Source: Thermoplasmatota archaeon
Lineage (GTDB): Archaea > Thermoplasmatota > E2 > JACPAO01 > JAHFTW01
DNA length: 6,257 bases
Direction: 5' to 3'
Assembly: GCA_028289805.1 (NCBI GenBank)
Contig: JANQNI010000018.1
Span: forward strand, 1 to 6,257
Shown here: one piece after another, positions 1-5,737 of the stretch
Numbering within the stretch: the stretch's first letter is position 1
Layout: each line of letters opens with the position of its first letter
Position numbers and translations under genes: made by a program
The notes under the pieces: model-generated
Told to the model about the DNA's origin: nothing
Database searches by the model: none
Seen by the model: the letters and a program-made list of their open reading frames with translations, nothing else

Positions 1-357
1 AAAGCCCTTGGTCGGCTCGAAGGCGACGGCGTGGAGGCGACCGGCGCCCTGGCCAACGGGCGCCTCCGGTTGGAGAAGCTGCGCGTCCTGCGGCTGGAGC
101 CGGTCCGGTTGAAGGTCTCCAACCCGACGTGCCCCCGCTGCGGCCGGCGCATGAAGTCGAAGGGGCGGTTCCACGGCTACCGGTGCCGCGACGGCCACGG
201 CTCCGCACCGGAGGCGGCCGCGGTCTTCGAGGCCGAACCCCGGACGCTGCGGGAGGGCGCCTACGAGGTGCCCGTGCTGGCGCGGCGGCACCTGCACCGC
301 CCCTGGGCCTTCGAGGGCGTGGAGGCGCTTGTGACCCCCGACGGCGGGAATTCCTAA
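1..357 (+). CDS. tiaS: tRNA(Ile2) 2-agmatinylcytidine synthetase TiaS, C-terminal part (5' end outside window)
   Basis: The reading frame is open from base 1 and ends at TAA 355-357, giving 118 residues of what should be a protein of about 400 or more. TiaS uses ATP and agmatine to convert the wobble cytidine of archaeal tRNA-Ile(CAU) to agmatidine, so that AUA is read as isoleucine. Visible features are an OB-fold-like stretch (about residues 8-40), the NPTCPRCG start of the C-terminal zinc ribbon (Cys44, Cys47), a GYRC segment (Cys62), and the typical tail YEVP-x-LARRHLHRP near residues 89-101. The catalytic N-terminal and kinase-like domains lie upstream of the window. One oddity is that the second zinc knuckle reads CRDGH, not the expected CxxC, so a fourth cysteine is missing and His66 may replace it. 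The identification rests on remembered family features. The first ATG/GTG codons near base 31 are internal and are not the start. Confidence 0.85.
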   Translation, partial: KALGRLEGDGVEATGALANGRLRLEKLRVLRLEPVRLKVSNPTCPRCGRRMKSKGRFHGYRCRDGHGSAPEAAAVFEAEPRTLREGAYEVPVLARRHLHRPWAFEGVEALVTPDGGNS

Positions 358-383
358 TCAAGCGAATACGGTTATGAACCGGG

Positions 384-389
384 GGAGGT
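384..389 (+). promoter_or_regulatory. Shine-Dalgarno site for the ZIP transporter
   Basis: GGAGGT, inside the longer GGGGGAGGT at 381-389, lies 10 bases before the GTG at 400. It decides the start: the nearby ATG at 374 is in another frame, and no ATG in the transporter's frame precedes this GTG. Confidence 0.7.
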
Positions 390-399
390 CGGCCGCCCC

Positions 400-1200
400 G
401 TGGCCAGTCCCGCCGTGTGGGCCCTCGGCAGCGTCGCCGTCGTCAGCATCGTCAGCCTCGTCGGCGCCCTCAGCCTCACCTTCGGCGCCCTGAAGCGCCA
501 CCGCGTCATGATGTTCCTCATCGCGCTCGCGGCCGGCACCCTCCTGGGCGACGCCGCACTCCACCTGCTGCCCGAGGCAGCCCACGAGAACGGGTTCACA
601 TCCCAACTCGGATGGTTCGTCCTCTTCGGCTTCCTCGCCATGTTCGGCGTCGAGGCCATCCTGCACCGCGGCCACAGCCACGCCGAGCACCTGGACGAGG
701 CCGTCCACGGCCACATCAAGCCCTTCGGCGTCCTGAACCTCGTCGGCGACGCCCTGCACAACCTCCTCGACGGCGTCATCATCGCCGCCGCCTACCTCAT
801 CGACACCACGGCCGGCATCGCCACCACCATCGCCGTCGTCGCCCACGAGGTCCCCCAGGAACTGGGCGACTTCGCCATCCTCGTGCGCAGCGGCATGAGC
901 CACACCAAAGCGCTCCTGCTGAACCTCGCCAGCGCCGGCTTCGCCGTCCTCGGCGCCGTCGTCGTCCTGGCCGTCGGACTGGAACCGGAGACGCTGCAGA
1001 GCTTCGCCCTGCCCCTCATCGCCGGCGCCTTCATCTACATCGCCGCCGCCGACCTGATCCCGGAACTGCACCACCACTCGAAGGGGAAGGACGTGGCCGT
1101 CATCGTCGTCGGGCTCTTGCTCGGGCTGCTGCTGATGGGCCTCCTGCTGGACCTGGAGGCGGTGCTGCCCCTGGGTGAGGCGGGGCACAACCACGGGTAG
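400..1200 (+). CDS. ZIP-family divalent metal transporter
   Basis: This 266-residue integral membrane protein should move Zn2+ or a related divalent metal into the cytoplasm. About seven or eight hydrophobic segments are visible, near residues 5-30, 37-57, 68-88, 108-134, 138-163, 170-194, 203-221 and 231-251. The two ZIP metal-site helices are clear: HNLLDG (His120, Asn121, Asp124) and HEVPQELGDFAIL (His149, Glu150, Gln153, Glu154). DAALHLLPEA in the second segment and YIAAADLIPELHHH in the seventh are also typical of the family. A histidine-rich loop (His89, 92, 94, 97, 103 and 105) sits between segments three and four, and the C-terminus ends HNHG; both could bind metal. The start is GTG 400, chosen for its strong ribosome site; GTG 415 is a weaker option. 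The gene lies 42 bases after tiaS on the same strand and may be co-transcribed. The metal cannot be read from sequence. Confidence 0.93.
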   Translation: MASPAVWALGSVAVVSIVSLVGALSLTFGALKRHRVMMFLIALAAGTLLGDAALHLLPEAAHENGFTSQLGWFVLFGFLAMFGVEAILHRGHSHAEHLDEAVHGHIKPFGVLNLVGDALHNLLDGVIIAAAYLIDTTAGIATTIAVVAHEVPQELGDFAILVRSGMSHTKALLLNLASAGFAVLGAVVVLAVGLEPETLQSFALPLIAGAFIYIAAADLIPELHHHSKGKDVAVIVVGLLLGLLLMGLLLDLEAVLPLGEAGHNHG

Positions 1201-1271
1201 TCACTTGAGATACGGAACGTTCACAGAATGGGTTTTGACGTAGCGCGTGCTGTCGCCCATGCCCTTGAGGC

Positions 1272-1278
1272 AGAAGGA
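1272..1278 (+). promoter_or_regulatory. Probable ribosome binding site for the secreted six-cysteine protein
   Basis: AGAAGGA lies 7 bases before ATG 1286. It supports that ATG over the in-frame GTG at 1247, which has no such site and would put 13 extra residues ahead of a good signal peptide. Confidence 0.5.
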
Positions 1279-1285
1279 AACGACC

Positions 1286-1789
1286 ATGAAATGGATTACC
1301 CCCCTGACGCTGGCAGCCCTCGTATCCCTCGCGAGTTTCGCCAGCGCCGCCCACACGCCATGGCCAGACGACAACAGCGACCCCCGCTGCGATGTCGAAG
1401 ACGCCCCGACCACCATCGCGGGGACCAGCATATACCATTGCGGAGACTTCCACGGTGAGGTCTGCATGGATGGCGCCCCCTCCCAGGCCGTCGATCTTGT
1501 CCTGCACTGCGCGACCGAGGCACCCAACAGCGTACCCTACCTGGAATGGTTCATCAGCGCGATGCTCTACTCCGCGTACCAAGAGACGGAGAACGACGTG
1601 AACTACGTCCAGCACGCCCATCTCGACGCATGGGCAACGTTCGCCGCCACGACGGACGGAGCGCGAGACACCCTCGACGGCATTCTTTGCAGCAGCGTTT
1701 GGTCTGGCTTCTGCACGACCCAGCCGGGCGCCCTGCTCGACAGGCCTCCCAGCAGCGTAGACGACCCCTTGGGCCCCTACCCGCTCTAG
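1286..1789 (+). CDS. Small secreted protein with six cysteines, family unknown
   Basis: I do not recognise this 167-residue protein. It opens with a classic Sec signal peptide: Lys2, a hydrophobic core over about residues 4-16, and a small-residue cleavage region ending near Ala21-Ala22 (ASFASAA-H). The mature part, about 145 residues, has six cysteines (35, 52, 60, 75, 135, 143), an even number that fits three disulphides outside the cell. There is no second membrane segment, lipobox or obvious C-terminal anchor, so release or non-covalent surface attachment seems likely. The C-terminus is rich in proline, serine and aspartate. Residues 84-125 (YLEWFISAMLYSAYQ onward) look helical and aromatic, and the cysteines flank that region on both sides. 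It follows the ZIP gene by 85 bases on the same strand, with no clear promoter between, and converges on infB. The signal peptide, ribosome site and GC-rich third codon positions support a real gene. Confidence 0.75.
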   Translation: MKWITPLTLAALVSLASFASAAHTPWPDDNSDPRCDVEDAPTTIAGTSIYHCGDFHGEVCMDGAPSQAVDLVLHCATEAPNSVPYLEWFISAMLYSAYQETENDVNYVQHAHLDAWATFAATTDGARDTLDGILCSSVWSGFCTTQPGALLDRPPSSVDDPLGPYPL

Positions 1790-1906
1790 GCGTTCCTGCC
1801 CCCTCTCCCTTTCTACCTCTTCGGAAGGTGGACGCCTCCCTTCGAGGGCATCCCATGTTCGCACCGTCTACCCGTGAAGGGCGTGCAACGACGAACTTCG
1901 CCCCGC
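1790..1906. other. Convergent intergenic region, no element recognised
   Basis: The plus-strand secreted-protein gene and infB end facing each other here, so transcripts from both sides should terminate in these 117 bases. There is a pyrimidine-rich run at about 1800-1820 on the plus strand and a short CCCT-TCG-AGGG stem at about 1838-1848. Neither is followed by a convincing T-tract, so no terminator is called. Confidence 0.4.
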
Positions 1907-3952
1907 TCACATGCCCCAGAAGCGGTCCACTTTGCGTTTCACCGCCATCATCTCCTCCAGCACGTCGCGCTCCTCGGGCGTGATGTTGCCCTCGTGGTAG
2001 AGCCACTTGGCGTCGCCGGCGGGGATGTCCATGTAGAGGACGTCGCCCTCCTTGATCTGCCGCCCAAGGGTCGGGCCGGGCACGGAGATGGCGACCTCGT
2101 CGCCCATCTTGGCGATCTTGACGGTCTCGTTGTCCTTCTGGATGGAGCGGATGCGGCCGATGTCCTTGCCGTCCTGGCGAATCAGCATGCGGCCCGTGTG
2201 GAGTTGGCCACCCAGGACGCGCACGCCGAAGACGGCGGGATCGCGTTGGCGGAAGCTGCATCCGTCGAGGAAGAGGACCTTGCAGGGGTGGACGCGGGTC
2301 TGGCGCTGCTCGGCATCCAGCTCCTCCTTCTTCTTCCGGAGCCATTCCTGGTAGTCCTCGACGAGGGAGTAGATGACCCGGTCCGCGAAGACGGGCAGTT
2401 CCTTCTCGGCGGCCTCGGTCTCGACGCTGGGCAGCATCTTGACGTTGAAGCCAAGCAGGACGCGGTAGAGGGGGTCGGTCATGGCGGCGGCCTCCATGAC
2501 GTCGCGCTTGCTGATGTCGCCGACGAGGGCGTTGCGGATGGGGATGCCGAGCGCGTTGAGTTCGCCGGCCATCGCCTCCAGGCTGCCGATGGTGTCGGCC
2601 TTGACGAAGACGCCGTTGTCCTTGAGGGGGATGTTGATCTGGCTCGCCTTCTCGACGGCCTCCCACGCCTCGTCGTCGTTGCCGCCGCGCAGGACGCGCA
2701 CGGGGGCGCCGCTGACGACGTCGCCCACGTCGGTGCAGACGAGCTTGATGCCCGCCGCGGCGACGACCTCGTCGGCGTCCTCGAAGGCCTTGCGGGCGTC
2801 GCGCATGTCGTCGTTGGGCGAGGGCTTCAGCAGTGCCCGGATGGTGCGCTCGATGGGTTCGCCCTGGGTGCCCAGCAGGATGCGGTCGTCCTTGCGGATG
2901 CTGCCGGCGTACAGGACCACGTCCAGCGTCTGGCCGAGGCCCTTGTCCTCCTTGACCTCCAGCACGGTGCCCTCGCCGGGCAGGTCGGAGTCCGACTCGA
3001 GGCGTTCCTCCAGGAACTTCTGCGCGAGGCCCACGAGCATCGCCAGCAGGTCGGGGATGCCCTCGCCACTGGTGGCGCAGGTGGGCACGATGGCGATCTG
3101 CTTGGTGAAGTCGCCGACGCGGTCGTAGCGCTCGGCGGGCAGGCCCTGGTCGTAGAGGGCGCCGATGAGCTGGTAGAACTTCTCGTCGAAGCGCGCCAGA
3201 ACGTCGTCGTGCTGCGCCTTGACGTTGAGGATGAACGGCTTGTCGCCGGTCTTCCAGCCCTCGATGCGGTCGACCTTGTTGGCGGCGACGATGAAGGGCG
3301 TCTTGGCGCGCTTGAGGATGTTGATGGACTCGACGGTCTGGGGCTTGAAGCCCTCCGTCAGGTCCACGACCAGCACCGCGATGTCGGCGAGCTGGCCGCC
3401 GCGGCCGCGCAGGCTGCTGAATGCGTGGTGGCCGGGGGTGTCGATGCACAGCAGGCCCGGCACGCCGAACTTCTTGCCAGACAGCAGGGGCCCGGCGCGT
3501 TCCATGAGGGTCTCCATCGGGACCTCGGAGGCGCCGATGTGCTGGGTGATGGCGCCGGCCTCGCGGTCGAAGACCTTGGAGCCCCGGATGCGGTCGAGGA
3601 TGCTGGTCTTGCCGTGGTCGACGTGGCCCAGGACGCTGACGATGGGGTGGCGCTGGTAGGCGGTGTCGCTCTTGGCCTCCAGGGCACCGAGGGCGGCGTC
3701 GGCGTCGCCCTCCGTCGCCTTCTTCGCCTCGGCCTTGGCCTTCTCGATGGATTCCTGGCTGACCTCGACGGTGGCGTCCGCGCGCGCGTCGCTGCGGCGC
3801 TTCTTCTCCTCGAGGGACAGTTCTTCCTCGGGCTCGGTGGTGGAGGCCTCCGGTTCGGCGGCGTCCTCGAACTCGTCGGCGAACTCCGCGAGAAGCTCGT
3901 CGGCCATCTCGTCGGCCATCATCTCCTCGGCGGTGCGGTCGTCCGAGCCCAT
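1907..3952 (-). CDS. infB: Translation initiation factor aIF5B (IF-2 family GTPase) with acidic N-terminal extension
   Basis: This cytoplasmic GTPase promotes ribosomal subunit joining and placement of initiator tRNA, working with aIF1A. From ATG 3952 it has 681 residues, against about 600 for a typical archaeal aIF5B. The G domain starts near residue 101 and shows G1 GHVDHGKT (109-116), the G2 threonine in GAITQHIGA (Thr136), G3 DTPGH (171-175), G4 NKVD (225-228) and a G5-like TSG (294-296). Domain II follows from about 328 (GTVLEVKEDKGLGQ), domain III from about 440 and domain IV from about 556 (FRQRDPAVFGV). It ends with the usual VDRFWG. Residues 1-100 are an extra, strongly acidic then mixed-charge segment (MMADEMADELLAEF, later a KAKAEAKKA helix). 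There is no Shine-Dalgarno site before ATG 3952. An in-frame GTG at 4060 would add 36 proline-rich residues, also without a site; I prefer 3952 because its product begins like a natural acidic N-terminus. Confidence 0.96.
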   Translation of the reverse strand: MGSDDRTAEEMMADEMADELLAEFADEFEDAAEPEASTTEPEEELSLEEKKRRSDARADATVEVSQESIEKAKAEAKKATEGDADAALGALEAKSDTAYQRHPIVSVLGHVDHGKTSILDRIRGSKVFDREAGAITQHIGASEVPMETLMERAGPLLSGKKFGVPGLLCIDTPGHHAFSSLRGRGGQLADIAVLVVDLTEGFKPQTVESINILKRAKTPFIVAANKVDRIEGWKTGDKPFILNVKAQHDDVLARFDEKFYQLIGALYDQGLPAERYDRVGDFTKQIAIVPTCATSGEGIPDLLAMLVGLAQKFLEERLESDSDLPGEGTVLEVKEDKGLGQTLDVVLYAGSIRKDDRILLGTQGEPIERTIRALLKPSPNDDMRDARKAFEDADEVVAAAGIKLVCTDVGDVVSGAPVRVLRGGNDDEAWEAVEKASQINIPLKDNGVFVKADTIGSLEAMAGELNALGIPIRNALVGDISKRDVMEAAAMTDPLYRVLLGFNVKMLPSVETEAAEKELPVFADRVIYSLVEDYQEWLRKKKEELDAEQRQTRVHPCKVLFLDGCSFRQRDPAVFGVRVLGGQLHTGRMLIRQDGKDIGRIRSIQKDNETVKIAKMGDEVAISVPGPTLGRQIKEGDVLYMDIPAGDAKWLYHEGNITPEERDVLEEMMAVKRKVDRFWGM

Positions 3953-4124
3953 GGGCGGGCCGACACGGGGCCGGTTCTTGGGGGTTGTGGGCTCAGGAAC
4001 CGCGACGGCGGGCACCGGGCGGGGCGACGGGACCAAGGCCAGGAGGAGTCGTGGCCCCACAATGGGCGCCCGGGTTGGCCAGCGGAATTGGGCCGCTGCT
4101 CGACCACTGATTTTGGAAGTTCAA

Positions 4125-4144
4125 GCAAGCGTGTTTCACGTTGC
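4125..4144. promoter_or_regulatory. Imperfect inverted repeat between the lipoprotein gene and infB
   Basis: GCAA(G)CGTG pairs with CACGTTGC across a TTT loop: eight base pairs with one bulged G. It lies 35 bases after the lipoprotein stop and about 170 bases before ATG 3952 of infB. It could be an RNA hairpin at the end of the lipoprotein message, a regulator site for infB, or chance. No T-tract follows on the minus strand, so a classical terminator is unlikely. Confidence 0.35.
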
Positions 4145-4178
4145 CATGCTTGGATAAGGTTGAATCTACATTCTTCTA

Positions 4179-4703
4179 TTAGCTCCAGGCGAGGCGGCCC
4201 TCAAAACGCTGCTCCTGTCCAGCGTCAACGGCCGAAACATGGGCGCCAACACCGGGGTTTGTAGCGCACGATTCTCCCGCATAGACCCGAAGGATGAATC
4301 TGCTTCCGAGTCCATCCATTTCGCTTCCCTTAATTTTTATCTCTAGGGGGCTTGTAGAGGGGGGGAAAAATAGTAAATCTGGCTCGTCTTGGCCATCTGC
4401 GATTCCGATTTGGAGTGTTTCCATCGTCGGGTTGATCGGAGTCCAGTTCAATTGAATAATGGCTCCGCTAGTATTATCTGGGCGAAGAATAGGAATCTGG
4501 GACCAAACAGATTTTGTTGTGCTGCTTGGTGTCGCACCATTTGGAAGGCAGGAATAAACACCTACGCCCGCAACGATTCCATTCAGCGCCATAGTTTGGG
4601 GCACTTCAATTTCTGGCGACACGGCCATATCTTCATTAAGATCTTCGATTGGGCTGGAACATCCCGCTATAAGTAGGGGGATGACGATTAGGAGGGGGCG
4701 CAT
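4179..4703 (-). CDS. Predicted lipoprotein, function unknown
   Basis: This 174-residue protein is not one I recognise. The N-terminus MRPLLIVIPLLIAGC is a textbook lipoprotein signal peptide: a short basic start, a hydrophobic core and the lipobox I-A-G-C with Cys15 as the predicted lipidated residue. The mature protein would be held on the outer face of the membrane. After an acidic linker (residues 19-33), residues 38-174 look rich in beta strands (SVWSQIPIL, AIIQLNWTP, ETLQIGIA, LEIKIKG, RFILRVYAG), which suggests one beta-sandwich domain. Cys52 and Cys146 could form one disulphide. The ATG at 4703 is preceded by GGTGA (4708-4712), 4 bases away. GC content is much lower than in infB, and a run of seven C on the coding strand (4365-4359) makes the frame prone to slippage. 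It sits between the repeat protein upstream and infB downstream, all on the minus strand. A binding or adhesion role is only a guess. Confidence 0.78.
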   Translation of the reverse strand: MRPLLIVIPLLIAGCSSPIEDLNEDMAVSPEIEVPQTMALNGIVAGVGVYSCLPNGATPSSTTKSVWSQIPILRPDNTSGAIIQLNWTPINPTMETLQIGIADGQDEPDLLFFPPSTSPLEIKIKGSEMDGLGSRFILRVYAGESCATNPGVGAHVSAVDAGQEQRFEGRLAWS

Positions 4704-4803
4704 GATATCACCGTGTTGTACTGTTGATTGTGAATGGATTTCGAGGTTGAAAGCGTTTTGGTGCTTGGGGGCAGAGATGGAAAAGGTGTCTCGCGGAGAG
4801 AAA

Positions 4804-5343
4804 CTACGTCAGGGCGTTGTATTCAACCTCGTAGTCGCAGGAAGTGACCTCATATCCGTCGCTGTATCGCTCGTAATGGTAGTAGTTGTAGCAGATGTAG
4901 CCATCACCATAGGCCAAAGCACAGCGTTCTGAGTAGTATTTGTTCGTCCGGGTGTAGCTGCACACGCCGGGTTCGACCATGACGCCGACGGAGCCGACAT
5001 CCCCCAGCTTGGGCGAAGCGGTGGTCATGGACCCGCCCAGCCGAGGGTCGATTGCGTGGTCGCAGCTCTCCGTTTTCTCGCCCGTCTTCTTCTTGTGCTC
5101 GTAGTAGTAGCCGATGCAGACCTCGCCGTCGCTGACCTTGAAGGCACATTCCTCCCGGTACACGCCGCTGTTGTCATAGGTCGAGCACATGCCCTGGTCT
5201 GTCACCCGCACACCAGGGATGACGACACCGGCACTGGTGGTAGCGCTGGCAGACTGTCCGAAGCCGACCGCCAGGAACAGCACCGTGATGGACACGGCAG
5301 CTAGGCGGGTCGCCTTGGAAGCCTTCGGCTGATTGTTTTGCAT
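4804..5343 (-). CDS. Secreted protein with two tandem four-cysteine, tyrosine-rich modules
   Basis: I do not recognise this 179-residue protein. A Sec signal peptide is clear: Lys/Arg at 7-13, a hydrophobic core at about 14-29, and likely cleavage after Ser-Ala-Ser-Ala near residue 34. The mature part holds two copies of one module with identical cysteine spacing, C-x12-C-x9-C-x17-C-D: Cys53, 66, 76, 94 and Cys128, 141, 151, 169. Over 43 aligned positions I count 15 identities, including conserved E-x-C-A, D-G-x-x-C, Y-Y, a glycine, and S-C-D. The second copy is very tyrosine-rich (YNYYHYERY). A linker with glycine, serine and proline separates them. Eight cysteines suggest four disulphides, two per module. 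The start is ATG 5343, chosen for its strong ribosome site and signal peptide; in-frame ATGs at 5397 and 5418 would put extra residues before the signal. The gene is divergent from the secreted gene at 5738. Function could be binding, adhesion or toxin-like; nothing decides this. Confidence 0.82.
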   Translation of the reverse strand: MQNNQPKASKATRLAAVSITVLFLAVGFGQSASATTSAGVVIPGVRVTDQGMCSTYDNSGVYREECAFKVSDGEVCIGYYYEHKKKTGEKTESCDHAIDPRLGGSMTTASPKLGDVGSVGVMVEPGVCSYTRTNKYYSERCALAYGDGYICYNYYHYERYSDGYEVTSCDYEVEYNALT

Positions 5344-5350
5344 ATTTCTT

Positions 5351-5358
5351 TCCTCCTT
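5351..5358 (-). promoter_or_regulatory. Shine-Dalgarno site for the two-module secreted protein
   Basis: AAGGAGGA on the minus strand lies 7 bases before ATG 5343. It is the strongest ribosome site in the window and fixes this start over the in-frame upstream ATGs at 5397 and 5418. Confidence 0.8.
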
Positions 5359-5424
5359 ACTTTCGTTTGGTGATGCTGATGGAGCTTGAAGCACCATGGC
5401 AGCGTTATCGGCGAACAACCTCCC

Positions 5425-5435
5425 TATTATAATAA
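5425..5435 (-). promoter_or_regulatory. Predicted archaeal TATA box for the two-module secreted protein
   Basis: The minus strand reads TTATTATAATA, with a purine-rich AGAAG just upstream where a BRE would lie. With usual archaeal spacing, transcription would start near 5400-5403, leaving a leader of about 60 bases that includes the ribosome site before ATG 5343. The core TATTATAATA is itself palindromic, so direction is inferred from the neighbouring gene. A leaderless start at ATG 5397 would also fit the spacing, but is less likely given the downstream ribosome site. Confidence 0.55.
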
Positions 5436-5445
5436 CTTCTGTGCT

Positions 5446-5460
5446 CTACGATTATCGTAG
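5446..5460. promoter_or_regulatory. Perfect inverted repeat, candidate operator
   Basis: CTACGATTATCGTAG has 7-base arms around a single central T. It lies 10 bases upstream of the TATA-like element, where archaeal activators or repressors with dimeric winged-helix domains often bind. The function is inferred from symmetry and position only. Confidence 0.45.
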
Positions 5461-5536
5461 GACAGTTTTTCAAAACCGCCCTTTGTTGGCCCGGAACTGT
5501 CGCACTCCCACTTGGCTGTCCACGACAACCGGCCGA

Positions 5537-5549
5537 TGCGAAATTCGCA
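5537..5549. promoter_or_regulatory. Second perfect inverted repeat in the divergent region
   Basis: TGCGAAATTCGCA has 6-base arms around a single central A. It lies upstream of the AT-rich stretch at 5562-5581, on the side of the plus-strand gene. Its sequence differs from the 5446-5460 repeat, so it would not be the same site. It may be chance. Confidence 0.3.
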
Positions 5550-5726
5550 GGTATACGTCAACATATCTAATACTATTAAATCCTATTGGCTAATTAGGGA
5601 CGATTTGTCTGAATGCCTGCGCATAAATGGAACCAAACGGTTGGGTATCAATCAACATAAGGTTTGCGTTGTGGACTGTTTGCATCCAAAACATCCATGC
5701 TTGTGGCCTGGTTGTGGGGTTGCTTT

Positions 5727-5731
5727 GAGGG
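5727..5731 (+). promoter_or_regulatory. Probable ribosome binding site for the FN3-like secreted protein
   Basis: GAGGG ends 6 bases before ATG 5738. It is adjacent to ATG 5732, too close for that codon, and far from ATG 5765, which has no site of its own. Confidence 0.45.
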
Positions 5732-5737
5732 ATGCAG

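Larger units (their letters stand above)
5344..5737. other. Divergent intergenic region, AT-rich, with promoter-like and palindromic elements
   Basis: This is the only stretch above 300 bases without a called gene. It separates two divergently read genes for exported proteins. It holds a TATA-like element (5425-5435) placed for the minus-strand gene, perfect short inverted repeats at 5446-5460, 5465-5476 and 5537-5549, and an AT-rich stretch at 5562-5581 that might serve the plus-strand gene. Its GC content is well below that of infB. An open frame of 65-81 codons crosses the right part but has no ribosome site and is not called. Confidence 0.6.

Noticed and set aside
358..1194. 278-codon minus-strand frame opposite the ZIP gene
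   Set aside because: It mirrors the codons of an identified transporter, and its product is an aspartate/glycine/valine-rich antisense artefact.
1554..3449. 631-codon minus-strand frame overlapping infB in another phase
   Set aside because: Its product is dominated by arginine, proline, glycine and alanine, a frame-shift shadow of infB, and it runs on through the secreted-protein gene.
1874..4264. 796-codon open frame on the plus strand opposite infB
   Set aside because: It lies antisense to a clearly identified aIF5B. Long antisense frames are common in GC-rich genes, and its product is low-complexity and unlike any family I know.
4781..4799. Short hairpin TCTC-GCG-GAGA followed on the minus strand by TTTT, just after the two-module protein gene
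   Set aside because: Only four base pairs and four T; too weak to call a terminator.
4681..4932. 83-codon plus-strand frame
   Set aside because: It is antisense to the ends of two supported minus-strand genes, and its hydrophobic part is the reverse of tyrosine-rich coding sequence.
5366..5386. GTGATGC close to TGATGG, resembling a C-box of a C/D box RNA
   Set aside because: No matching D box or stem at the right spacing.
5461..5501. GACAGTT...AACTGTC inverted repeat with a 27-base spacer
   Set aside because: Seven matching bases with a long loop are expected fairly often; nothing else supports it.
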